Below are positions 26,991 through 33,759 of a DNA stretch of 42,961 nucleotides, one piece after another. This DNA is from Sheuella sp. (GTDB lineage: Bacteria; Pseudomonadota; Gammaproteobacteria; Burkholderiales; Burkholderiaceae_B), in NCBI GenBank assembly GCA_030650995.1, contig JAUSCY010000050.1, positions 1 to 42,961 on the forward strand, written 5' to 3'. The position numbers were made by a program, and so were the translations under genes. Position 1 is the first letter of the stretch. Each line of letters starts with the position of its first letter. The notes beneath the pieces were generated by a model, which was given only the letters and a program-made list of their open reading frames with translations, did no database searches and was not told the origin of the DNA.

Positions 26991-27251
26991 CTATTTATTT
27001 GTACCAGCAATAAAAGCAACTATCAAAATCCAAACTACAAATGAGCCGCATGCAGCAGACCAGCTATTCAAAAGAGAATCCGGCGATACGGACCAGCGCG
27101 CAATAGATCCAAGCGTATTACTAGACGAAACAAACTCGATGATTAAATTTGCCGGCAGGCAAAAAAGACTCGTGACAAACTGCCAGAAACCCGATGCAGT
27201 AAATAACTGCTCCAGTCCGTGACCCTGTGTAAAGAGTGCAAATGATTTCAT
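26991..27251 (-). CDS. Small hypothetical membrane protein
   Basis: The protein has 86 aa. I do not recognise the family. Hydrophobic stretches lie at about residues 13-37 (FTASGFWQFVTSLFCLPANL) and 64-82 (CGSFVVWILIVAFIAG), suggesting two membrane helices. A longer reading exists to 27356, but the ATG at 27251 is preceded by AAAGGG at good spacing, which decides the start. The gene ends 18 bases upstream of ychJ on the same strand, so it may be the first gene of the ychJ-uppP unit. It diverges from the methylglyoxal synthase gene. Confidence 0.55.
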   Translation of the reverse strand: MKSFALFTQGHGLEQLFTASGFWQFVTSLFCLPANLIIEFVSSSNTLGSIARWSVSPDSLLNSWSAACGSFVVWILIVAFIAGTNK

Positions 27252-27358
27252 GGATCTACCCTTTGAATTGGAATTGATCGGTGAATCTCCAACTAAAATA
27301 CAAGTTGTACGCCAAATTGTAGCCCGCCTGCAAAAACTCACGCCTGAAAGAATCAACT

Positions 27359-28258
27359 ATGAATACCACTAGCCTTCGTAAACTACGGTTTGGTCTTGCT
27401 GCCAACAGACTTCATCACGAGTCGGCTAACGCCGCTTGCTTTGACTGGTTGCGTATGAGCGCTACAGGAATAGAAAGTCTGGATATTGAACTCCACACGG
27501 TAGGAAGAACTTTTGACGCGATTAAGCGCGAGGGCTTACTGAGCGGGTATTCAGGACTCATTCGATACCCTTACGGTCGGGAAGGCGGGCTGATGAAACT
27601 GGTCGCCCGTGTCACCGAGTCAGACAACAATCCCTCCTCTCTGGATGGTGCGATTTACTTGATTGATCCTGTTGATCCTTCATCCATATTCCCAGAAGCA
27701 CTTGCACTCAAACGGCAATGTATTACACATGGTCGTCCCTTTATTTCAACAATGGCTGGTGCGGTTGAGTGGATTGAAATTGAACGCATGCATGCCGGTT
27801 TTTCACCAGATCCTCAAGTAAATAAACTATTTGACCTGGAAAACCAATGTCTGGCCATGATTGCTCACGATGCACTCAAACCAGACATGATTGCCTTTGC
27901 TGACCGCCATTTCGATTTACTTTGCAGGTATAAAAGGCGCGTTGCAACAGGCACAACAGGTCAGCGTCTGAATGAGCTGGCGGTTTCGCGTGGCTGGACA
28001 AGTGATCAGCCATGGGTTGATCGGTATCTCAGCGGTCCAATGGGTGGAGATGCTCAGATTGCTGATCTGGTGCTGGATAAAAACTGTCAGCGCGTGATCT
28101 TTTTTGAAGATCCGCATGTTGCCAGACAACATGAAGCAGATATCCAGTTACTGGAAAGAGCGGTACGCGTCGTGACCCGTGAAGCGACCTGCGCCACCTC
28201 ACCCAGTGTTGCGGACAAATGGGCTCGGGGAGTCAGCTTGCGAGTCAATGTTAAATAG
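27359..28258 (+). CDS. Methylglyoxal synthase with a second, degenerate MGS-like domain
   Basis: The protein has 299 aa, about twice the usual methylglyoxal synthase (E. coli about 150). The C-terminal half (about 160-290) is canonical: AHDALK at 169-174, ATGTTG at 196-201, LSGPMGGD at 224-231 with the catalytic Asp231, FFEDPH, His258 and Asp261. It converts dihydroxyacetone phosphate to methylglyoxal and phosphate. The N-terminal half (about 8-142) follows the same order of strands but lacks the active-site residues: HTVGRTF replaces the TGTTG loop, RYPYGREGG replaces SGPMGGD, and there is no His/Asp pair. It looks like a domain duplication in which one copy became non-catalytic, perhaps for assembly or allosteric control. 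Confidence 0.82.
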   Translation: MNTTSLRKLRFGLAANRLHHESANAACFDWLRMSATGIESLDIELHTVGRTFDAIKREGLLSGYSGLIRYPYGREGGLMKLVARVTESDNNPSSLDGAIYLIDPVDPSSIFPEALALKRQCITHGRPFISTMAGAVEWIEIERMHAGFSPDPQVNKLFDLENQCLAMIAHDALKPDMIAFADRHFDLLCRYKRRVATGTTGQRLNELAVSRGWTSDQPWVDRYLSGPMGGDAQIADLVLDKNCQRVIFFEDPHVARQHEADIQLLERAVRVVTREATCATSPSVADKWARGVSLRVNVK

Positions 28259-28285
28259 TAGATTTTTAACTTGTAAAAAGTCTAC
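28258..28285. terminator. Possible AT-rich hairpin between convergent genes
   Basis: GTAGATTTTT and AAAAAGTCTAC pair with one bulged base around a short loop, between the methylglyoxal synthase stop and the aminotransferase stop. It could end transcription from either side, but the stem is weak. Confidence 0.3.
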
Positions 28286-28289
28286 AAAC

Positions 28290-29477
28290 TCAGCTTTTGT
28301 ACCAGTCCTTGACCGCTGTCACATAGCGCGCAACCCCTTCGGTCACGCTCGCTGCCTGCAAAGCACCATAAGACAGCCGTTGATAGTTTGCCTCATGGGT
28401 ATTCGTCAATCCAAAGGCAAAACCTGGAATAGAAACCACTTTGTGTTTTTCAGCCATGGCACGGTTAAATGCAAGTGGATCATGGCCACGTTGCAAACCG
28501 GGCAATTTCATTAATACATAAAAGGCACCCTGCGTCCGGGGAAATTGGACCAGATCACCCAGTCCCTCAAGGGCCTGATATACATTTTTCCGAACAGCAC
28601 CTAATGCATCGACCTTGGGCTGAACCCATGCACGACCGAATTTCAATACTTCTAATGCCAGCAGCTGTGTGGGCACAGGCGCACAGATCAGATTCGTATC
28701 CTGGACCTTGTTCATTGCGTCAAACAGATCCGCGGGAAAAACGACGTAACCCAGGCGCCAACTCGCCATGCCATAGTTTTTAGACATGGAGAAAAAGGAA
28801 AACGTGTGCTTGGCCGCACCGGGCAAAGATGCAGGCGAAAAGTGTGTTGCGCCATCATAGGTGAAGTATTCGTAAGCCTCATCACTGAAGTGATAGATGC
28901 CTTTTGCGGCACACAAATTGTTCACTGCGGTCAGCGATTCTTTTGAGTAAACAGCACCGGTGGGATTGTTTGGAGAAACGGTGACAATTGCACGGGTACG
29001 AGGCGTAATCGCTGCAGCCAAGGCATCAACATTCAGACTCCAATCCTCATTGACATCCACAGTAACAGGAACGCATCCACACATCCGGATTGCCATTTCC
29101 TGATTGAAATAAAAGGGCTTTGGCAAAATAAATTCATCGCCTGGATCAGCGATTGCGAGAATACAATTCAAGAAAGCCATATTGCTACCGGCTGTCACCA
29201 TCAGGATGGAGTCAGCGCCGCCAGGAATATTGTTTTCGTCTGCAAGCTTTTGCTGCAGCGCATTAACCAAAGGGGGATACCCCATCACTGCCTGGTATTT
29301 ATTAAGCTGCGCGTCTCCCATCAAGCCTGGAAGCGCAGCAATCGCTGACGTCGGCGGACCATAATTGACTACCCCCTGCCCCAGAGAAATCGTACCGGGG
29401 TTATCACGGACGAGTTGACCGATAGCGGGAATAATGGGTGTATCAACCGCAGCCATCCGCAGTGAGTAGCGTTTCAT
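28290..29477 (-). CDS. PLP-dependent aminotransferase, class I/II
   Basis: The protein has 395 aa with fold type I. The substrate-side arm is LGQGVVNYGPP; VTAGSNMAF binds the PLP phosphate; VSPNNPTGAVYS contains the conserved Asn; SDEAYEYF has the Asp that contacts the pyridine; SMSKNYGMASWRLGYV carries the Schiff-base lysine. It belongs to the aspartate/aromatic-type aminotransferase group, but the amino donor is not predictable. A TTG at 29492 would add five residues; the ATG at 29477 is preferred. The next gene upstream on the same strand is an acetamidase/formamidase, 76 bases away, but the two need not be one operon. Confidence 0.92.
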   Translation of the reverse strand: MKRYSLRMAAVDTPIIPAIGQLVRDNPGTISLGQGVVNYGPPTSAIAALPGLMGDAQLNKYQAVMGYPPLVNALQQKLADENNIPGGADSILMVTAGSNMAFLNCILAIADPGDEFILPKPFYFNQEMAIRMCGCVPVTVDVNEDWSLNVDALAAAITPRTRAIVTVSPNNPTGAVYSKESLTAVNNLCAAKGIYHFSDEAYEYFTYDGATHFSPASLPGAAKHTFSFFSMSKNYGMASWRLGYVVFPADLFDAMNKVQDTNLICAPVPTQLLALEVLKFGRAWVQPKVDALGAVRKNVYQALEGLGDLVQFPRTQGAFYVLMKLPGLQRGHDPLAFNRAMAEKHKVVSIPGFAFGLTNTHEANYQRLSYGALQAASVTEGVARYVTAVKDWYKS

Positions 29478-29553
29478 GAGTGAAATCTTCAAAATTTATG
29501 GGAAAAAGTATCCAAATTCTACACTGAGGCTCTGCAGTCAGATGGGGCAAGTG

Positions 29554-30663
29554 TCAAACTTCAAAGATCCCTTCTGGCAGCAAGGCGCTTACGCAGACAT
29601 TAGGTAAATCAACCGCATTGCTAATACGTAAATCAACTGCTAGCGAACAGATCACATATGCCTGCTCGCGAGTAAAGCCTCTTTCACCCAGCAGAGAAAT
29701 CATCTCGAGCAAAGCATTGCGGGCGGCAAGCGTAAGATCCTCGCACTCCTGCGTGCCGTCTTCACGTATAGGCAAACCCGTGGTCGCTACGAAATTATGT
29801 GGTGCAGCCCATTGGGGTGGCAAGAAATAACCCGGGTGGGAAAAACGAGGGAAACGCATGTTGCGGCGCTTGGCTTCGCCAGATAACACTTTAAATCGAA
29901 CCACAGCACTTGCACCCATTTCGATTGCGGTAATACAGCACTCTGAGTCGCCCTGAGCATAGTGCGCGTCTCCCACAGAAAAAAGTGCTCCACTCACACC
30001 CACAGGTATTTGCAGACGAGAACCACGTGTCAGTTGTTTAATATCAGCATTGCCACCATTCTCACGTGGTGGCATGGTGCGCAAGCCAGTACTTGCGATG
30101 GGTTCACGTGATGGCACGGCATCTTGCGCATCGGGTAACAGCGCGATTCCACCGCGTCTCACCAGATCTGTCTCGCGATCGTTCCAACGTTTCATCTGTT
30201 CGTGCGAGGGGGCAACACCTGCAGTTCCCATAAAAATTCCTTCCGGAATTTTGACGCCTGGAATTTGTGCGGATCGCGCAAAGCCTTGATCCACTTCCCA
30301 GTGCGCAAGAAATCGTGCATCAAAAATTTCACGCAAAAACCCCGCCCCGGGACGAATCACCGTCCAGCCATGTTTTTGGGGTGTCAAATCTACAAACTCG
30401 ATTTCGAGCACATCGCCAGGTTCGGCATCTTTGACGAAGATAGGGCCCGTTAAAGGGTGACCAGCCTTTTTGTCATGACCAGCTAAATCCTCAAAGCACA
30501 TGCCAGGCTGGACCTGACCGTCCGAGGCGTCGCGTGTTTCGAGCAGTATGTCCTCACCCGGCGCGACCTCGGCAATAGGCTCAATATCTGGATGCCAGCG
30601 GTTATGGCCTGTGCCAGGGTCGTCACGCAGACGACGCTTACGATCGATCAGGATAGATTTCAT
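29554..30663 (-). CDS. Acetamidase/formamidase family amidohydrolase
   Basis: The protein has 369 aa and spans the whole FmdA/AmdA family. Typical segments: HNRWHPDIEP near the N-terminus, VKDAEPGDVLEIEFVDL, PHNFVATTG and the metal-site region SVGDAHYAQGDSE. The family hydrolyses short-chain amides (formamide, acetamide) to the carboxylate and ammonia. Proteins of about this size can prefer formamide, but the substrate is a family inference. No amide transporter or regulator is adjacent. Confidence 0.88.
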   Translation of the reverse strand: MKSILIDRKRRLRDDPGTGHNRWHPDIEPIAEVAPGEDILLETRDASDGQVQPGMCFEDLAGHDKKAGHPLTGPIFVKDAEPGDVLEIEFVDLTPQKHGWTVIRPGAGFLREIFDARFLAHWEVDQGFARSAQIPGVKIPEGIFMGTAGVAPSHEQMKRWNDRETDLVRRGGIALLPDAQDAVPSREPIASTGLRTMPPRENGGNADIKQLTRGSRLQIPVGVSGALFSVGDAHYAQGDSECCITAIEMGASAVVRFKVLSGEAKRRNMRFPRFSHPGYFLPPQWAAPHNFVATTGLPIREDGTQECEDLTLAARNALLEMISLLGERGFTREQAYVICSLAVDLRISNAVDLPNVCVSALLPEGIFEV

Positions 30664-30741
30664 AGAAATACATTAACCGAATCTATTTCCTTTTGCATCA
30701 TATTTACGCTTGATGTGATCAAGCAATCGTAAGCGGTCCAT

Positions 30742-31011
30742 ATGCAAGAAAAGGAGCGCCTCGCTAATGAATTGTTTCTTAAGCAACCCAACATGCTCGG
30801 CTCGGTTCTGGCACTGAGTCAGATCAGCGCATCATTTGAAAAAGTAGGGTTTGCGCTCGACATTCTGTTCACCTGCTTCCAGGCAATGAAAGAGTCCGGC
30901 CTAAGTTGGCCCGCCATCACCGAAGAGGATCATGACAAACAATTAGGGCGCTATGTTGGGATTTTAAGTTCAGCGAGGATCTCAGCGCAGGCCTTGCTAA
31001 GATCTCCATGA
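30742..31011 (+). CDS. Hypothetical protein, possibly C-terminally truncated
   Basis: The predicted protein has 89 aa and a natural composition (ELFLKQPNMLGSVLALSQIS, FALDILFTCFQAMKESG, WPAITEEDHDKQLGRYVG). It reads like the N-terminal part of a conserved Burkholderiales hypothetical family of about 120 aa, as far as I recall. The last 15-20 residues after YVGIL do not look family-like, so the 3' end may have been lost or frameshifted. It overlaps a minus-strand ORF by 61 bases. Function unknown. Confidence 0.45.
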   Translation: MQEKERLANELFLKQPNMLGSVLALSQISASFEKVGFALDILFTCFQAMKESGLSWPAITEEDHDKQLGRYVGILSSARISAQALLRSP

Positions 31012-31163
31012 ATCAATACATCTAAAGCCACCCGGAGCAGCTTTTGCTCGCTTTCGTGACAGGGGAGCTCAATAATTGGATAGAGCGCTCCAGATTCGAA
31101 AAATGACAAGTACTTCATACTGAGCGCAACAAACCTAGTGAACTGTATTGCCTTTGTTTCCAT
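30951..31163 (-). CDS. Hypothetical small ORF, convergent and overlapping
   Basis: The frame has 70 codons with a plausible protein composition (KLLRVALDVLIHGDLSKACAE). Its 3' end overlaps the 3' end of the plus-strand ORF at 30742-31011 by 61 bases. No family is recognised, and there is no convincing Shine-Dalgarno sequence. It may be a real small gene or the remnant of one. Confidence 0.25.
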   Translation of the reverse strand: METKAIQFTRFVALSMKYLSFFESGALYPIIELPCHESEQKLLRVALDVLIHGDLSKACAEILAELKIPT

Positions 31164-31509
31164 GCCGACGTTAAAGCAGTAGCTGCGACCAACGGTTGCT
31201 TGCGGCCTATCGTGACCGCAGATTCTGGTAGCGTGACCATCATCCCGATCAAGATTGCGTTACCTGCCTAACTGGGGTTCATGGATCCCTTACAATCAAA
31301 CTGCTTCAGTTTGTTTCTGTTATGGCGAGTTTTTTACTCCTCGTGCAGCTGCTGTATCTAGTGATCGTGCACAATCAAAGTACGGATTCACAAGCGGCAG
31401 GCATGCTTCCACCGTTTGCGCGATATTTTTTATACTGAACGCTACGAAAATATTAATGTTAATGATTCAGATTTTTTGTAGCCTAGCCATTAGTTGGCGA
31501 TTGAGACGC
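31164..31509. other. Gene-poor stretch without a supported gene
   Basis: About 350 bases hold no credible coding region on either strand. A TTG-started plus-strand frame (from 31255) has poor composition. There is a perfect short hairpin CAAACTG-CTT-CAGTTTG at 31297-31313 followed by T-rich sequence, and an AT-rich segment from about 31425 to 31480. The stretch may be the remains of a lost gene. Confidence 0.5.
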
Positions 31510-31944
31510 CTATCTTTGACCTAAATTCGCACGTAATTGAGACACCAGTATCATCAATTGCTCCTTTTGTACAAACTGACCAACCTCTACTCTGTTATCT
31601 GACTGGGCAATGAAAAATACTTTTTTGCCCTTTTCGGGCGGTTCGACCCTTAACAACCTGGTATTAAATACATAATCAGATTCTTTGCTTCCAATCATTT
31701 TTCTGACTATTAAGGTATGACCGTCAATTTGTATCTCTTCATAATCCACTGCGTGCCTGCAGTAGATTAAAAAACCAACTGTCACAACAGTTAATTCAAC
31801 AGCGGTAAAAATAGGCACAACCCAGGCTCCTGCCAATAAAAATCCTGTCGCAACAAGCAAAGACAAACAAACTAAAGCTATGTAGAACTTTAGAAGTTGC
31901 CTGGGAGTGAGGGAGCAGTTTCTCTTCATTTGCCAAATTTTCAT
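31510..31944 (-). CDS. DUF2244 domain integral membrane protein
   Basis: The protein has 144 aa and fits the DUF2244 pattern: RNCSLTPRQLLKFYIALVCL near the N-terminus, two membrane helices (about 20-45 and 48-68), then RHAVDYEEI and a cytoplasmic beta-rich part. Function is unknown. In many proteobacteria the family sits near cytochrome oxidase genes, which is not so here. An alternative ATG at 31929 would give the shorter N-terminus beginning at the conserved RNCSL region. The gene lies 116 bases downstream of the manganese exporter on the same strand. Confidence 0.8.
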   Translation of the reverse strand: MKIWQMKRNCSLTPRQLLKFYIALVCLSLLVATGFLLAGAWVVPIFTAVELTVVTVGFLIYCRHAVDYEEIQIDGHTLIVRKMIGSKESDYVFNTRLLRVEPPEKGKKVFFIAQSDNRVEVGQFVQKEQLMILVSQLRANLGQR

Positions 31945-31985
31945 ACGCGATCTAGCTCAGTTTAATTTACTGTCCTGAAAGTGTT

Positions 31986-32025
31986 ACTCGTACTTTTGAG
32001 TCTTAACTCGTAATTGTGAGTCTTA
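31986..32025. repeat. 20-bp tandem duplication upstream of the DUF2244 gene
   Basis: Bases 31986-32005 and 32006-32025 are adjacent copies with two mismatches. They begin ACTCGTA and end GAGTCTTA. The pair sits between the manganese exporter stop and the DUF2244 start, in what may be the DUF2244 promoter region. Confidence 0.8.
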
Positions 32026-32060
32026 TGAAAGAATCATCCCAATTATATTGAAACAAACAC

Positions 32061-32633
32061 TCAAAACAATGAATCAATGCCAACAAGCGTTAACACTCCC
32101 ATCACGGCAAAAATAGCTGCCGCGATAGAGTGAACCAATCGCATAGGAATTTTCGCAGCAAATTTATTGCCAATAAATACAGCGGGAACGTCAGCTATCA
32201 ACATACCCAGTGTTGTTCCAACGACCACTGCCAGTGGTGCAGCATAATGAGCCGCTAGCGCAATCGTAGCTATCTGAGTTTTATCTCCCATCTCAGCCAG
32301 AAAAAAGGTAATAAACGTCGCACCAAAAACACCTAAATGTTTGGCTATTTGTGTTTCTTCCTCTTCAATTTTGTCAGGAATTAATGTCCATATGGCCATC
32401 CCGATAAAAGAAGCGCCAAGAATCCAGCGCAACATCTCAGGGTTCACCATCGAGGTAATCCAGGCGCCCAAAGCACCTGCTAAACCATGATTGATAATGG
32501 TGGCAGCAAGAATGCCAAGAATAATCGGGAAAGGTTTTTTAAATCGGGCCGCAAGGATGAATGCGAGTAACTGGGTTTTATCGCCGATTTCGGCAAGAGC
32601 CACAACACCAGTCGATATAAATAGAGATTCCAT
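32061..32633 (-). CDS. TMEM165/GDT1 family manganese exporter (UPF0016, MneA-like)
   Basis: The protein has 190 aa and six transmembrane helices in two inverted halves. Each half carries the family motif: LAEIGDKTQ near residue 14 and FLAEMGDKTQ near residue 106. The acidic residues form the cation site. Bacterial members export Mn(2+) to avoid toxicity. A longer reading to 32678 is rejected because the ATG at 32633 has AGGAAT at good distance and matches the family start. The 170-base leader contains a manganese-sensing yybP-ykoY riboswitch, which makes the manganese role more secure. Confidence 0.93.
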   Translation of the reverse strand: MESLFISTGVVALAEIGDKTQLLAFILAARFKKPFPIILGILAATIINHGLAGALGAWITSMVNPEMLRWILGASFIGMAIWTLIPDKIEEEETQIAKHLGVFGATFITFFLAEMGDKTQIATIALAAHYAAPLAVVVGTTLGMLIADVPAVFIGNKFAAKIPMRLVHSIAAAIFAVMGVLTLVGIDSLF

Positions 32634-32642
32634 TTTATTCCT

Positions 32643-32705
32643 ATAGGCTGTGTGACGAAAACGAATGACTAAAAACACCCACAGCCTATGTAAGTGTTTA
32701 TAGTC
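32643..32705 (-). promoter_or_regulatory. Riboswitch expression platform: two mutually exclusive hairpins
   Basis: Helix A pairs 32694-32705 with 32667-32678 (11 of 12 pairs). Helix B pairs 32680-32689 with 32643-32652 (10 of 10 pairs). The 5' arm of helix B lies in the loop of helix A and its 3' arm lies outside, so both cannot form as simple nested stems. Helix B ends directly at the Shine-Dalgarno AGGA of the exporter and could hide it. This is a switching arrangement seen in the sequence; which helix is the ON state is inference. Confidence 0.6.
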
Positions 32706-32808
32706 AAAAGTCTTGCCAAGCTATATGAACCGCTTACACCATAAGCCGAAGCTTAAGTATGTTGATGTAAGCCTCTTCTGAAAAGAAGAGAGGCTACTCC
32801 CTAATGAT
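32701..32808 (-). ncRNA. yybP-ykoY manganese riboswitch aptamer
   Basis: Read on the minus strand, the leader contains the class signature in order: TTAGGGAGTAGCC at about 32805-32792, a hairpin AGCCTCT/AGAGGCT-like stem, TTACATCAACA, a second hairpin, GGTTCATATAGC, and the 3' element TTGGCAAGACTTTTG at about 32720-32706. These are the conserved loops L1 and L3 of yybP-ykoY, which binds Mn(2+) between them. Placement ahead of a TMEM165/GDT1 exporter is a well-known context for this class. Confidence 0.9.
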
Positions 32809-32814
32809 CTTTGG

Positions 32815-32845
32815 ATTATAGCAATTTTCTAGAATACATACCAAA
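32815..32845 (-). promoter_or_regulatory. Promoter of the manganese riboswitch transcript
   Basis: A perfect TATAAT lies at 32820-32815 on the minus strand, with TTGGTA about 18 bases upstream (4/6 to the -35 consensus). Transcription would start about seven bases downstream, right at the 5' end of the aptamer. Confidence 0.7.
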
Positions 32846-32856
32846 GCATGTGTGGG

Positions 32857-33759
32857 CTAACTGACCTGATCTGTGCTGCTCAAAGTTTTCCATGCCTGGG
32901 CAATCAGTGCTGAGACACTGACTGCATTGCTTGGATGCATGACACAGTCAGTACTCCAAATCTGATCAACACCAGCGTGTCTGATCAGATCAAGCGCTCC
33001 ATGATTAAAGAGTGCGTGCGTGACCGCGACATCAACGGTCTTAGCACCTGCAATCAACAGTAATTCAGCTGCCCGCGCAAGGGTTGTGCCACTACTTGCA
33101 ATATCGTCAAGCAATACGACTGAGCGTCCCTTCACATCGATAACTGGTAAAGTTATCTCAACCGCACGATCACCATGACGCACTTTTTGCGCGACAGCGT
33201 AATCCAGTCGGTTAGCCTCAGCCGCCTGAGCGACCCACTGGGCTGATTCACCATCAGGTCCAAGGAGTAAAGGATTGTCTCTGCGGCGTGCTGCAAACTC
33301 ACCTAATAGCGGTGCAGCACTCAGGACTAGTGCCCTCTTCACAGGTATGGCCTCATCCAGACTGGAGACACGATGAAGATGAGGATCAACGGTGATCACG
33401 GCATCAAACAGAGAGGCTAACAAATCCCCCACAATCCGCTGACTCACTACCTCACCAGAAACAAAAGCAAGGTCCTGACGCATGTAGGCCATATATGGAG
33501 CAATCAACGTGAGGCAAGAAGCTCCCATGAGTCGGGCGGTAGGTGCGACAAACAATAATTCGATCAGCTTTTCATTCGGGTGATCTAAGGTATGAAAGAT
33601 AATGGTCTTCTTAGCCAGACTCGTTGGCAGCTGCAACTTAAATTCACCATCAGGAAAATCGTGTCGCTTCACCAATTGGGCATCAGCGTCAATTAAATTA
33701 GCCAGGCTCAAGGCCGCATGCTCATCACCTTTGAAATATAGCAAGGTAGCGTTGTGCAT
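32857..33759 (-). CDS. Divergent ribose-phosphate pyrophosphokinase (PRPP synthetase-like)
   Basis: The protein has 300 aa with the tandem phosphoribosyltransferase folds of PRPP synthetases. Recognisable sites: FPDGE at 35-39, PYMAYMRQD at 88-96 (YARQD-like), DPHLH at 125-129, the catalytic-loop region QKVRHGDR at 191-198, and the ribose-phosphate loop LLDDIASSGTTL at 216-227. The GFF(x)P region that follows DLH in housekeeping Prs is missing. It is probably a specialised paralog rather than the essential prs. A TTG one codon earlier exists, but the ATG at 33759 overlaps the stop of the AMP-phosphorylase-like gene by one base (TGATG). The coupling implies joint function in nucleotide phosphorolysis and PRPP metabolism. 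Confidence 0.85.
   Translation of the reverse strand: MHNATLLYFKGDEHAALSLANLIDADAQLVKRHDFPDGEFKLQLPTSLAKKTIIFHTLDHPNEKLIELLFVAPTARLMGASCLTLIAPYMAYMRQDLAFVSGEVVSQRIVGDLLASLFDAVITVDPHLHRVSSLDEAIPVKRALVLSAAPLLGEFAARRRDNPLLLGPDGESAQWVAQAAEANRLDYAVAQKVRHGDRAVEITLPVIDVKGRSVVLLDDIASSGTTLARAAELLLIAGAKTVDVAVTHALFNHGALDLIRHAGVDQIWSTDCVMHPSNAVSVSALIAQAWKTLSSTDQVS

Noticed and set aside
26986-27222. 78-codon plus-strand frame
   Set aside because: Antisense to the small membrane protein, which has the better start signal and hydrophobic segments.
31255-31524. 89-codon plus-strand frame in the gene-poor stretch
   Set aside because: TTG start, no ribosome binding site, poor composition and an end overlapping the DUF2244 gene.
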